Below, piece after piece: positions 23,556-34,859 of a DNA stretch of 64,000 nucleotides. The translations under genes and the position numbers were made by a program. The number at the start of each line of letters is the position of its first letter. The first letter of the stretch is position 1. The DNA is from Meconema thalassinum (taxonomy: Eukaryota > Arthropoda > Insecta > Orthoptera > Tettigoniidae), in the NCBI GenBank assembly GCA_946902985.2, contig OX336391.1:196852289-196916288 (forward strand). The letters run 5' to 3'. The notes below the pieces were generated by a model. The model saw nothing but the letters and a program-made list of their open reading frames with translations, had not been told where the DNA came from and made no database searches.

Positions 23556-24957
23556 AAAAAATGAGCCACTCGAAAGACATAAGGTAAATTGTAAACGCCA
23601 ATCTCATAATCTCACCAATACTTTGCATACTTTCTGACCACGTCACAAGTAAAACATATGTGCTGGTATTTCATTCCCGAATTTAAAAGATCCAATCTTA
23701 GAGGGCAAAATTTTACGCGTCTGAATACTGACGCGAAACATGATAAGCCTCTGGTAGGTGAGCGAGCTGAGTTCTGGTATCTTCTCCAACCTATAGCATT
23801 ATTTAAAATACTCCCCCATCAGGCTTCTTACGGTACATGTTGGTGGAAATAATTATAACAGTGTTATCGGTAGATTATATGAAATCCCAATGCCCACCTG
23901 TGTTCAAAGTTACGAGCTGGTATTCAAAACCATACAATCTCACTCTCTTTAATGATGACTCATGAAAATGCCAGTGGTCAGAGCGTCACGGAAGAAGAGC
24001 GACCATCATTCCTCACCATCATTCACCATCAAACTCACAAATATTGAAGGATGGTATGTCTGATGGATGTAGAGGCTCTAGTAGGGCAGGTGTAAGGGTA
24101 ATGGGCCACACTCGCATGGTCCAGGTGTTCCTGCCTGCTTCTAGCAGATATTAATGGTGGCACGATGTGCTACACATCTGTTCATGGCAAAACCGAGCTC
24201 GTAATGCAATAATATTGCACTGAGGTGCAATTGAACCAATAATATTACTACAGGTGTACTCCTGGAGTCTCATGCGGCTTAATCCAGACTGAGCGTTACA
24301 TTGGATCATGCGTAGGATCATCAGATGTGAATTGATGCGCAGATGGGGTACTAAAGCCCAGTGGCGACGATATACATAAACGTCAAGCTGGTCGAATCTG
24401 ACGACCATTAGTCTCCAATTTCTGAGATTCCACCTCATACCTTGACATTCCCATTGTTGAAATACCAATACACTTTCAGATACATTAACTTAGATCAAGT
24501 GAGCATCACACTTGTAGAAATTTATTTATTTAGAGTCTATATTTCTATTCTGGGGGCTCATTGATTTAATTATTTCACTGCAGTATTAGCCAAGCCTTCG
24601 TGGTTAGTTTGGAGGAGAGAAAGCGATGGTTTAAGAAGAGTTTTGTAACTTATAGCCTAGAAACTATGTTGATATTAATAGCCTGCATTTTATTTTTGAG
24701 CTGTATTAATACTTTGGTGTCTTCTAACCGCTGTATTAGTGCCTTTTTAAGATTCCATCGATTTTATTAGGGTTGCTGTTAAAGGAAACTTATTTCCGTA
24801 TAATGGTTGGCATTTTGGGATCTTGTAGACCTACATTGGCTTGTAGATTTGAACTTTGAGATATGATAATGCTCTCTTCACGAGCGAAACATGTCAACTT
24901 AATAGTCCCCTCCCTCTTCTACAATCCATAGCGATTATATTTAATCACATGTACTTT
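23556..24957. other. Intergenic sequence, no gene recognised
   Basis: A 105-codon minus-strand frame (24151-24468) has many Cys, Arg and Met residues but no motif I can name; it could be an eroded transposase. No repeat ends were found. Confidence 0.35.
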
Positions 24958-25903
24958 TAGTCTATTTTCATTTATGAAGATTTAAGCTTATGAGATCACC
25001 TTTTATCCGTTTGTGTATGTGTGTGTGTGCGTCTGTGTGTGTGTGTGTGTCCCACCCCCTTATAAAATCTAAACGGCTGGACTCGATAAGTATAGCCTAT
25101 AGTACTATTTCGTCCGATCCCCACCGTGTCCTTCAAATTTTAATACGTCTCACAATCCAGCATGGCGACTGTGCGAAATATTTCCCTGGCGTTCTATATC
25201 TCCGAAACTACAACTGATATCACCCTGAACATTTGTACGGTGTTAAAGGGCACTACTTTCAGAAACCTGTTAAGTACAAAACGAACATGGCGACCAAGCG
25301 AATTTGAACCATTTAAATAGACGTTTCTCTTGATTTAACCACACGAGCACGGTGAAACTTCGTACATCAAATGTCTATACACATTAAAATGCACTGAAAC
25401 TTAGTTTGGTTCAATTGTCTTGATAACCTCAAAATGGCAGCTGTGAGAAATTCTCAAATTATTTTATTATTTCTTGTTTCCTAATCATGCGATTGAAGTC
25501 GACGTTTGAATAATCAACATACGCAATAATAATCATCAAATAACACATCACGTTATGGCCTATGTAATTATATTAAAATTCAGCATGGCGACCATTCGAA
25601 TTATATAGATGGTATTCAATATCTACTTGTCTATTACAGCAATAAAACTGAAATTTTATATGTGGATGAAAGCTATTATCATAAGCTCGTCTATGGGAAT
25701 TTCAATAACCTGGTATGCACAAATACAACATGGTAGTGACGCGAAATTTCAATATTTAAATTGACGTTTCTCGCGATTTATCCATCCGAGCGCAGTGAAA
25801 CTTGGTACGGTAAATTCTTAAATACATTTTAATCCACTGACATCTAATTTATTTCAATTATTTTCAAACCTCAAGATGATGGCTTTGCAAAATATTAAAA
25901 TCT
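24958..25903 (-). mobile_element. Family A copy, minus strand, truncated
   Basis: Begins with the reversed 3' end (TAGTCTATTTTCA, then CTTATGAGATCACCTTTTATCC and a GT tract), then antisense family A blocks such as AAACGGCTGGACTCGATAAG. It is cut off at about 25903, where another family A end starts at 25911. Confidence 0.7.
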
Positions 25904-25910
25904 CATTTTT

Positions 25911-25995
25911 AGCCTATTTTCATTTAATGAAAAAATAGGCTTATGAGATCACCTTGTGTCCGTGCGTGTGTGTGTGTGTGTGTATGTGCGAAGGA
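25911..25995 (-). mobile_element. Family A terminal fragment
   Basis: AGCCTATTTTCATTTAATGA closes a hairpin with AAAAAATAGGCT. Then come TTATGAGATCACCTTGTGTC and a GT tract. The rest of the element is missing. It abuts the neighbouring copy in the same orientation. Confidence 0.7.
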
Positions 25996-26592
25996 ATGAC
26001 TGTCGTCACTTGTGACCCCACACTTGTTATCTGTTAAATTAGATACAAAACGGTAAGTGACTTATAGACCCTTGAGATAATGGCATATCACCTGTAAAGT
26101 TGCAGATGAAGATAAAAAGCATATCTTACTGATGTTAATTTCTATCTTCTAATAAGTCCAAAATATTTCAGGTGAACTATCCTTAAATTTAGAGTATAAC
26201 ATTCTTTGATAAACATGTTTTATGAGCTTCAACCAATTAGTTTCAAGGTAATTGTTTTCAATCTGAAATAAATGCTTTTAAATTTTCTAGATTTTAAAAC
26301 AAAATTTAAATTTCTCGATTCAAACAAGAATTTTAAACAATTAAACACCTCCACCTCTGATGTATGCTCATTTTTCTGAAACGAGGTAGAATCATACCTC
26401 AAAATTTCATTCCGATAAACGAAGAATATGCCTAAACGATGGCCTATCAAGTGAAACCATTATTGCCGTACATGAGAAGCACATTAATAGGTACGAGTTT
26501 TAAAGCACAAAACGGGTTGGTATGCCTGAAAAAAAGTAATGAAAGTAAATAAGTCCTGAATTCAGTGTAATCTATTATTACTAATATAGTCC
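25996..26592. other. Intergenic sequence, nothing recognised
   Basis: AT-rich, with one short minus-strand frame lacking motifs. Confidence 0.4.
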
Positions 26593-26790
26593 ACCTCGTA
26601 GCGTCATGATGAGCATTCTTGGCTGTTACAGCTGTGCTCTGGGTTCGATTCCCATCTCAACCATCATAGAAGTTATTTTCTTAACTTTCCCACATCTACT
26701 CCAAGCAAATGGTGTGAAGATACCTAAAATAAGGCCACGGCCACCTCCTACCCAAATAATGGTTCCATTTACAAACACACACACACACTA
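26593..26790 (+). mobile_element. Worn tRNA-headed SINE
   Basis: CCACCTCGTAGCGTCATGATG at the head and B box GGGTTCGATTCCC near 26641. The body phrase ATCTACTCCAAGCAAATG matches the SINE at 34525-34818, followed by AAGGCCACGGCCACCTCC. It ends near an ACACAC tract at about 26779. No target duplication was found. Confidence 0.6.
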
Positions 26791-26951
26791 GAACATTCAT
26801 CACAATGCCATGGGTTATCAGACAAATCTCTCCCACCGCCACATTCAAAAACACGGAGATACAGTACATATGATCACGAAGCCACAAAGCCCGTATATGA
26901 GCCAACAAAATCAACAGCTTTTTGTATACTCAATAAAATAGTAAAAGGAAA

Positions 26952-27548
26952 TTGGAAAGATTAAATTTTTGTACAAAACATATATACAATAAAAAGAACC
27001 TGTCTATCAATGCAAAATTACGACATTTTAATACTGTTGTTAGACCAGTCATCATGTACGACATGGAAACTACAAATATAACCGGAATGGAGAATTTGCT
27101 CAAGATAGAAAGAAGAATTTTAAGAAGGATTTATGGTCCTAGGAAAACACAGGAAGGTTATAGACTGAGATCGAATGCAGAAATGTATAGTAAAATCGAC
27201 AACCTTGAAGTGATGATCAGAAAACGGCGACTTCAGTTCTACGGACATATGGTCCGCATGGATTGCTCAAGGTTAAACAAACAAATTTTAGATAAAATCT
27301 GGAACTATAAAGGACAAGGAGGCTATGTAAAACAAATGAAAGAAAAACTTCAAAAAATCAAAATTACTGAAGAAGATTGTCTAAATCGAATAGAGTACAG
27401 AAAAAAAAAATTTGGTCTCAAAATTCTTGTCGGGGAGAAGAAAAATCTCAACAGAGCAGAATGGACTGCTGAAAGAAGAGCTGCACAGTCGACCAGGATG
27501 AAAGACTTCTGGAAGAGAAAGAAGGAAACTAGACCTATAAAGAAGTGA
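26952..27548 (+). pseudogene. LINE RT C-terminal region, open fragment
   Basis: A 198-codon open frame: NAKLRHFNTVVRPVIMYDME, IERRILRRIYGPRKTQEGYR, then IRKRRLQFYGHMVRMD and a basic tail ending RMKDFWKRKKETRPIKK. This is the region after the RT palm in insect LINE proteins (Y..E.W ... ER..LR.I.GP ... R.LQ..GH..RM). The RT palm and endonuclease are absent, so the frame is a 5'-truncated remnant despite being uninterrupted. It is the best reference in this window for the broken relatives at 11325 and at 60711/47745. Confidence 0.85.
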
Positions 27549-27711
27549 TATTTGCGTGGTCCTTGTTGGCCTGTCCGCGGTGTATATATTTAGAATATTA
27601 CTGTCATGTTGTAATCATAAGTGCTACGGATAATAATGTGAATATATCACAATTTATTAGTTTCAAAAAAATGTTGTTGTTTTTGTCGATTCTTTATGTT
27701 CGACGGTGTCT

Positions 27712-27884
27712 AAATGTTAACATTGTGTGTCAGAAATCTGTATCGTAATGATGGTCATTATAACACTGTTTTTCATTATGATACAATTTCTCCAGCCAAT
27801 CAGAGCTCATTCAATGACCAATTAGGTAAGGATAACATCGCGCATGCGCTCAAAATCCAACATGTTGGACATAAACACAGCATC
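27712..27884 (+). repeat. Family R repeat copy 1, left part
   Basis: Aligns with copy 2 (32325-33010) from TGTCAGAAA through CCAGCCAATCAGAGCTC to CAAAATCCAACATGTTGG. It breaks at 27884, where a minus-strand LINE begins, and resumes at 29584. Confidence 0.85.
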
Positions 27885-29583
27885 ACTCACTCACTCACTC
27901 CATTCGCTTCTCTGGGACGTGACGATCCCGTGCTGCTCTCACTATCTGCCTCCCTTTCCTCCTATCCAGCGCAGTATTCTCCCATCCAGTAATACCCATT
28001 TGTCTACAGTCAGAGGTCACCTCATCTTGCCATCTACTCCTAGGTCTTCCAGGGGGTCTCGAGCCTTCGATCTTCTTCTCGTACACCTGGCGAACTATTC
28101 TGGCAGCGTCCATTCTGATGACATGGCTTGCCCATTGTAGCCGTTTCGCTTTCATGACGTCCAATGCCCTGGGTTGATTGGCTAACTTGTACAGCTCATG
28201 GTTTGATCTGAGAACCCATCTTTGTGTTTCCTGGTCAAAGATGGGGCCGAAAATTTTTCTATATATCTTGTTTTCGAAGACTGTAAGTTGGCGTTCCTCC
28301 CTTTTGGTCACACTCCATGTTTCGGCTCCGTATAGCAGTACCGGCCTGATGATCGTCTTGTATAGTTTTAGTTTTGTTTTCCTGGTCAAAATTTTGGAGG
28401 AAAGTAATTTATGCAGGGAAAAGTAAACTTTGTTTGCATTCCGTAATCTAATTTGGTGTTCAACTTGTCTTCAGTTGCAGTCATTTATATTTACTCCAAG
28501 GTATTTGAAGTTTGGCGTGTTCTTAAACGTAAAATTGCCTATATGAAGGTTGTTGCGTTGGTCTGTAGTCATGTTTTCTCTCTGTATGATCATGTATTCT
28601 GTCTTCTCTTCATTAATCTTTAGACCTATTTAGCAGCAGTTTTATTTAATTTCCTGAATAAAGCTTCAATTTCTCGTCCATTATTTCCTATCAATACAAT
28701 GTCATCTGCATATGCCAGGATGTTGTGTTTGCTATCTACTAGGTGTCCAGTTGCAACTTCTTTGGTTTCCCGAATTACTTTTTCCAGAACGATGTTGAAG
28801 AGAAGTGGGGGGAGCGCATAACCTTGTTTTAGTCCTGTTCTGTTTTCAAAACCTTCTGATACGGATCCACAGTGTGTCACTTTGCTCACTGTCTCCTCCA
28901 TACACATTTTGACCAGGCTGATGAGTTTCTGTGGGATTCCGTATTCTGCCATAATTTCCCACACCGTTTCTCTGTGGACTGAGTCATAGGCCTTTTGGAA
29001 GTCAATAAATAGGTAATGGACGTTTTTGTTATATTCCCAAACTTTTTCATTGATTATCTTAATACAAAATATATTGTCTGTTGTTGATCTGTTTTTACGG
29101 AAACCATTATGAAAGTTTCCTATTGTATCTTCGGTGTATGGAATTAGTCGTTGTAATATTATGTGCGACAATAATTTGTAAGCTGTGACAAGTAGGGTTA
29201 TTCCTCTGTAATTTCCGCAGTTATGTTTATCTCCTTTCTTATGTATTGGAACAATAATTGCTTCCTTCCATTCATCCGGTATTTGTTCCTCGCGCCATAT
29301 TTTCAGGATAAGTCTATGCAGTTTTTAATGAAGCTTCTCACCCCCATATTTCAGCAATTCAATTGGTATACCGTCAGATCCAGCAGCTTTGTGGTTTTTC
29401 AGTTTCTTCAGACTGCTGGTTACCTCTTCATATGAAGGATCATTTATGAAAGGTTCTACCGTAGAAAGAGTGGTTCTCTCCAATTTGTTGTCTGGTTCAG
29501 GGCAGTTCAGTAAGTGGTCAAAGTACTCTTTCCAAGCCTGTAATATGTGGGTTGTTCCTGCAATGATGTTACACAGCCTCTTT
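27885..29583 (-). pseudogene. 5'-truncated LINE with RT and C-terminal domains
   Basis: On the minus strand, a leader with PDEWKEAIIVPIHKKG-like sequence (about 29290-29240) precedes the RT frame 29171-28626. That frame carries FIDFQKAYDSVHRETVW (motif A, Asp present), GLKQGYALPPLLFN (motif B region) and LAYADDIVLIG (motif C, YADD intact). A stop and frameshift follow near 28620. The C-terminal frame 28389-27895 has IIRPVLLYGAETW, IYRKIFGP and RLQWASHVIRMDAARI, then GRPRSRWQDEV. The 3' end is a GTGA-type simple tail at 27885-27900. The endonuclease is missing, so it was inserted 5'-truncated. It splits a family R copy. Confidence 0.88.
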
Positions 29584-30092
29584 CTATATAAATTACCGGC
29601 ATGGAATACGCACCGTCAATGTGTTCGCGTAAATATACTGGCGAATATGAGACAAGAAACAGCACTGTACCTTAATATTCCCAACTCCAATTTCTACACA
29701 GCGCATTGCTTTCAAACGACTTCGGTGACAATATTAGTGAATGCTATAGAGCTGGACGGCAGGCTGTAAACATATGGCCTGCATATGGCATTGCAAGCAC
29801 ACAGAGCGCATGCGTCGGTCAGAGAACTTGAAAAACAGAGATATCATACACAGCGCTTGCACTCCGATCACAAAATTCTAGTGGCTGACTCTCAACAGAT
29901 ATTTATGAATATTTATGTCAAAACATATAATAAAGTTATAATTATCGTCGAACATAAACAGTGGTATGCAACTCGCCTACAATAGTAATTAAGACACTCG
30001 TATGGAAATTATAAAACTTGCCTACGCTCGTTTTATAAACATACTCGTGTCATAATTATTGCCATTATAGCTTCGTTGCATAATGTACTATT
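29584..30092 (+). repeat. Family R repeat copy 1, right part
   Basis: Resumes at CTATATAAATTACCGGCATGG, matching copy 2 at about 32508, and runs to CGTTGCATAATGTACTATTA. It contains the terminal inverted stem (29976-30070). Confidence 0.85.
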
Positions 30093-30220
30093 AGGGGCTC
30101 TGCGACATCGTAGTCATGAAGCCCCGTGTACTAGGGTTTATGTATAATTTGTCCGATAACCAGTGTCACTGTGATGTCTGTACTAAATTATTAGACTCGA
30201 CGCCAGTTTTCCAAAATGTA
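30092..30220 (+). repeat. Shared SINE tail module, isolated
   Basis: GGGGCTCTGCGACATCGTAGTCATGAAGCCCCGTGTACT and GTCCGATAACCAGTGTC match, with changes, the 3' module of the SINEs at 34860 and 38083 and pieces at 41826 and 42200. No head is attached here. Confidence 0.6.
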
Positions 30221-30231
30221 ATTTATACTCT

Positions 30232-30537
30232 TAGCCGGCCCCGTGGTGTTGGGGTAGCGCGCCTGCCTCTCACCCGAAGGCCCCGGGTTCGATCCCCGGC
30301 TCCGTCAGGGATTTTAAAACTGACGTGAGGGTTGGAACGGGGTGCACTCAGCCTCGTGAGGACAATTGAGTAGCTGTCTGACAATGAGACAGCGCCCCGA
30401 TCACGAAAACCAAGATTAACGGCCGAGGGGACCCGACGCGCTGATCACGCGTCACCCCAATATCTGCAGGCCGAATGGCTGGTCAGCGGTCGCTTGGTCG
30501 GCCTTAGCCCGTCATGGGCTGTATAGTGCCAGGGCTG
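30232..30537 (+). mobile_element. tRNA-derived SINE with 11-bp target duplication
   Basis: Flanked by ATTTATACTCT at 30221-30231 and 30538-30548. The head AGCCGGCCCCGTGGTGTTGG then GGGTAGCGCGCCTGCC (A box region) and GGGTTCGATCCCCGG near 30286 (B box). The body includes GGAACGGGGTGCACTCAGCC, also in the SINE at 2174, and ends near GGGCTGTATAGTGCC. A clean retroposed insertion. Confidence 0.9.
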
Positions 30538-30646
30538 ATTTATACTCTGCATGATTTATTGCAGTAAAGTCAGAGTTAGCACAAATTATTTAAGCGATTT
30601 CAAGCACATGCATTATTGAAAGTATATAGCTTACAGCATTGACAGA

Positions 30647-31169
30647 TATACCAATTAAAAGAGAAACTCTTCAAGGTTCGTGAGCTGCTTGCTACAAATG
30701 TTCGATATGCCCACCTCGCGTCACACGGCAAATATCGATACGGTAGTCCAGCTCCGACCACAAACGCTGGAGCATATCCTGGTCAATTTTAGCTACAGCC
30801 GCATGCATCCGTTTCCTCAGTTCAACAAGATTAACTGGCAAGGGTGGTACATAATCTTCATCTTTGATAAACCCCCATAAAAGAAATCACATGGGATCAG
30901 ATCAGGCGACCAGGGAGGCCAGCGCAAAAGGCACAGATCTGCACCTGTCACAAGATGACAATAATCGACGCTATGAGTTTTGCACTTGTTGAACTTAGAA
31001 GTCACATCCATGTGGCTGTAGCTAAAATTGACCAGGATATGCCCCAGCCTGTGTGGTCGGAGCTGGACCCCCGTATCGATATTTGCCATGTGGCGTGAGG
31101 ATGGCACATTGAGAATTAGTAGCAAGACACATCAAAAACCTTGATGAGTTTCTCTTTTAATTGGTATAC
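30647..31169. mobile_element. Palindrome of Tc1/mariner-type transposase ends
   Basis: Arms 30647-30806 and 31008-31169 are inverted copies, with outer ends TATACCAATTAAAAGAGAAA and its complement. The minus strand from about 30925 reads RWPPWSPDLIPCDFFYGG, the third catalytic Asp region of mariner/Tc1-type transposases. It continues to WSELDYRIDICRVTRGGHIEHL-type sequence in the left arm. The right arm on the plus strand encodes a diverged version of that same C-terminus, stopping at CHVA. N-terminal and first catalytic regions are absent, so it cannot encode a transposase. Confidence 0.75.
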
Positions 31170-31192
31170 AGGGTGAGTCTTCTGCCCCTTAT

Positions 31193-32204
31193 ATTTTCTA
31201 GTTCTCGGCCACACTTACAACGTCTGATGACAGCATGGTCGACAGTTCCCCGTCTATAGGAAAGTCACAATGCCCCTAAACGGCTTTACAAGATTAATGA
31301 CGACATGGAAGCAAGTCCTTCACAAAAGCATGTGTGCAACACGTGAGTATACAATGCATCAAACTCTTATACGGGCATGTACAAAGTACATGGTACATGC
31401 CGATTATACGGTTTCAGTTGGATACGAAATTGACGCTGGGTTTGGTGGCATACTGATTAAAGACGTGAATGAAACTTCGAAGTGGAATGCAGTATCACAT
31501 TTCATGCACTTTCAGGCAAGTTAAAGTGACGAGTAGCCGTGGAGCAATGGTTGAAGTGCTTAGAAGGTAGCGGACCTGTGTTTTGGAGGTGGGTTCGAAT
31601 CCCACCACCACTAAGTATTTGTTATCCACATTTTAGGCTTTGGTGATCAAACACAAGAGCATGGCGATGGAATGACCAGCGCTTCTAGGCAGCACACTAC
31701 GTCAAGCCAGTACACATTGAACCGTAAATAAACTCCGCATAATATTGGTCAAATGTGGCACGAATGCCCTTGTATTGGATACCCAGAGCTTAAAATGTGC
31801 ATAAAAATGTTTAGCGGTGGAGGGATTCCAACCCTCCTCCCAAACACTGGACAGCTACCTTCTACGCACTTGGGCCATTGCTCCACGGCTACTCGTCCCT
31901 TCACGAGTGATACTGCTTTCCGTTTCAAAGGTTCATTCACGTTTTGTATCAGTAAGCCATCGTACCCAGCGTTAATTTCGTTTCCAACTGAAACCGTATA
32001 ATCAGCACGTACTTTTTACATGCCCGTATGACAGTTTGATGCATTGCATAATCATTTGTCGCACACATGTTTTCGTAAAGAACTTGCTTCCATGTCGTCA
32101 TAAATCTTGTGAAGTCGTTAAGAGTCCTTGTGGTTTGGCTATAGACGGGGAACTGTCAGCATGCTGCCATCAGACGTTGGAAGTTTGGCCGAAAACTAGA
32201 AAAT
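31193..32204. repeat. ~1-kb inverted repeat (palindrome)
   Basis: Left arm 31193-31612 and right arm 31815-32204 are reverse complements with scattered differences (outer ends ATTTTCTAGTTCTCGGCC and GGCCGAAAACTAGAAAAT). The loop is about 31613-31814. Each arm includes a tRNA-like block, TAGCCGTGGAGCAATGGTTG with GGGTTCGAATCCCACC at 31532-31605, inverted at 31815-31900. No protein was recognised; the frames at 31270 and 31753 look incidental. Confidence 0.8.
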
Positions 32205-32324
32205 TATGTGGCAATGCTGTAAGCTATACAGTATACTTTCAATAATGCATGTACATGAAATCGCTTAAAACAATTGTGTTAACCCTGAATAATTTAGAAA
32301 GCGGTGAAGTTATTTGAAATATTT

Positions 32325-33010
32325 ATGTTCAACCCTCACTATTAAGTGTCAGAAAACTGTATCATAATGGTGGTCATTATAACACTGTTTTCCATTACGA
32401 TACATTTTCTCCAGCCAATCAGAGCTCGTTCATTGACCAATTAGGTAACGATACCTTCGCGCATGCGCTCAAAATCCAACATGTCGGACATAAACACAAC
32501 ATCGAACTATAATAAATTACCGACAAGGAATACGCACCGTCCATATTATATTCGCGTAAATAAACTGGCGAATATGAGACAAGAAATAGCACGGTACCTT
32601 AATATCACCAACCCTAATTTCTACACTGCCCATTGCCTTCAAACGACTCCGGTGACAATATTACTGAGGGACAACAGATGTAAACATTTGGCCTGCATAT
32701 GGCATTGCAAGAACACAGAGCGCATGCGTCGGTCGTTCAGAGATATTGAAAGACAGAGATATCACAACCAGCCCTCGCTCTCTGATCACAAAATTCAAGT
32801 GGCTGACTGTCAACAGATATTTACGAATATTTATGTTAAAACATATAATAAAGTTATAATTATCGTCGAACATAAACAGTCGTATGCAACTCGCCTATAA
32901 TGGTAATTAAGACACTCGTATGGAAATTATAAAACTCGCCTACGCTCGTTTTATAAAAATACTCGTGTCTTAATTATAGCCATTATAGGCTCGTTGCATA
33001 ATGTACTATT
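32325..33010 (+). repeat. Family R repeat copy 2, uninterrupted
   Basis: Runs from ATGTTCAACCCTCACTATTA to CGTTGCATAATGTACTATT. It has the sequence that copy 1 has on both sides of its LINE and so shows the empty site. The last ~100 bp (32894-32989) form an inverted repeat, CCTATAATGGTAATTAAGAC pairing with its complement in ...CTTAATTATAGCCATTATAGG, able to fold into a long stem. Confidence 0.85.
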
Positions 33011-33502
33011 ATGTTCAACCCTGACTATTATAAGTCAGAAAACTGTATCATAATGATGGTCAATATAACACTATTTTTCATTATGAAACAGTTTATCCCA
33101 CCAATCACAGCACAAGAAACAGTTGTTTGACCAATTAGATAAGAATAGCATCGCACCTGCACAGAGTTCCAAGGCCTTCTAATTTAAATTTCACTGCGTT
33201 GCTTAGTGTCATAGTGGGGTAATCGAGGAGGCCAAGGTCAAATACAAGGTATTGTCTGTGTCCCATGCGCTATGTTCAGTACATAAAACTGGCGAAATCT
33301 TGACAGATATTTATGAATATTTATGTTCGAACATAAAATAGTTATAATAATTATCGTCGAACATAAACAGTCGTATACAACTCGCCTAAAATGGTAATTA
33401 AGACACTCGTATGGAAATTATAAAACTCGCATACGCTCGTTTTATAAACATACTCGTGTATTAATTATTGCCATAATACGCTCGTTGCATAATGAACTAT
33501 TA
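33011..33502 (+). repeat. Family R repeat copy 3, internally diverged
   Basis: Begins ATGTTCAACCCTGACTATTA immediately after copy 2, head to tail. It shares the first ~120 bp and the last ~200 bp including the stem (33385-33479), but its middle is replaced or strongly diverged. Confidence 0.8.
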
Positions 33503-33794
33503 ACCATTAGTCTTCATTATATCTTATTTTAAGAAATGTATAGGAAAATTACAATATAGAATTTCCACTAAAAGAGGGGCCTCGTTAATGCAAAATGCCA
33601 CACGTTTGGTTTTGTTTGCTATATTTTACTTTTCGTGTAAATTTAGAGGTGAGGAATTCAAAGTATTTAATACTGATCATCCGCTCTTGAACCACGCAAA
33701 GATTTGTGAACCATGGATTGAAATCACTGGATTTAAAGGGTATATTCCAATGTCAATGAAAACAGAGAAAACGCAGCCAGCTCAGGTGATGATG
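33503..33794. other. Short intergenic stretch, nothing recognised
   Basis: Contains a 75-codon plus-strand frame without motifs. Confidence 0.4.
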
Positions 33795-34395
33795 ATTGAG
33801 TTTTCAGTCTTTTGACTGGTTTAATGCAGCTATCCATGCCTCCCTGTCCTGAGCTAATCGTTTCATCTCTACATAGCTACCACACCCTACATCTGAGGCA
33901 ATCTGTTTAACATATTCTAAACTTGGTCTACCCCTACATATCTTGCCCTCGACCCTTCCTTCCATAACTAAGCTTGCTATTCCTGGGTGTCTTAGTACTG
34001 TATATGTCCTACCAACCTATCCCTTCTCTTCATTAGCAGTCGCCAGAAACATCTATCCTCTCCCACTAGTCTTAATACCTCTTCGTTTGTAACCCTATCT
34101 ACCCATCTGATCTTCATCATTCTCCTGTAACACCACATTTCAATTGCTACAATTCTCCTCTTTTCTGCTGCACCAATTGTCCAAGTTTCACTTCCATAGA
34201 GTGCCATGCTCCATGCCTTCAAAAATGACATCCTAATACTAAATCTATATTCGATGTCAACAGATTCCTTTTCTGTAGAAATGCTTTCCTTGCCTGAGCC
34301 AACCTACTTTTTATATCCTCTTTGCTCCGTCCATCACTGGTTATTTTGCTTCCTAAGTAACAGAAGTCTCCTACTTCCTTTAGCTCAGATAATCG
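33795..34395 (-). pseudogene. LINE C-terminal region and 3' end
   Basis: On the minus strand from 34395: KEVGDFCYLGSKITSDG, RKAFLQK, then YGSETWTIGAAEKRRIVAIE, MWCYRRMMKIRWVDRVTNEE and RRDRLVGHI. A shifted frame then gives PGIASLVMEGRVEGKICRGR, LEYVKQIASDVGCG and a stop after NQSKD. A TCATCATC tail marks the 3' end near 33795. These are the hallmark blocks after the palm of insect LINE RTs. At least one frameshift lies near 34000. A plus-strand relative of the last part is at 61130-61440. Confidence 0.85.
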
Positions 34396-34524
34396 TCGGA
34401 ATACGCAATTATGAAAATGTCAAGTCATAATTCCTTATGGGAGATGTAATAAGTCTACAGGGCAGAAACCTTCACCAAGTAGGGTGATGAAGCATATCAT
34501 CCATTGCTCAGTGAAATGATTTTG

Positions 34525-34818
34525 ATTAAAATATATTCTGACTGATTTAAATTCTTAAATTCATAAATTTGGGTAGTTTGGGTATGAAACGGCCGTTGTC
34601 TAGCTTTAGGTACCATCCCGGTATTTGCATGGAGTAGATTTGGGGAAACGACGGAAATCCACTTTCTGGATGGCTGAAGTAGGAATTGAGCCCGCAATTC
34701 TGACACATGAGGCTGAGTGTACCCCGTTCCGGCCCTCAGATCAGAATTGAATTTGTTGGCATAGCCAGGATTCGAACACGAGCCTCCGCGGTGACAGCCA
34801 CTACATATCGAGGTGGAC
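34525..34818 (-). mobile_element. tRNA-headed SINE, minus strand
   Basis: The minus-strand head starts near 34818 with GTCCACCTCGATATGTAGTGG and has B box GTGTTCGAATCCTGG near 34770. The body has GGAACGGGGTACACTCAGCC and ATCTACTCCATGCAAATACC, then CGGGATGGTACC. It is the same family as 26593-26790, 42430-42673 and the body of 2174-2520. Ends are approximate. Confidence 0.7.
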
Positions 34819-34859
34819 TTCATCAAATGGGATCCATACGAACTAGAAGTTGACTTTGG

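Noticed and set aside
31270..32001. Genes in the frames 31270-31524 and 31753-32001
   Set aside because: They lie in the two arms of a palindrome, and the matching arm does not preserve the frame.
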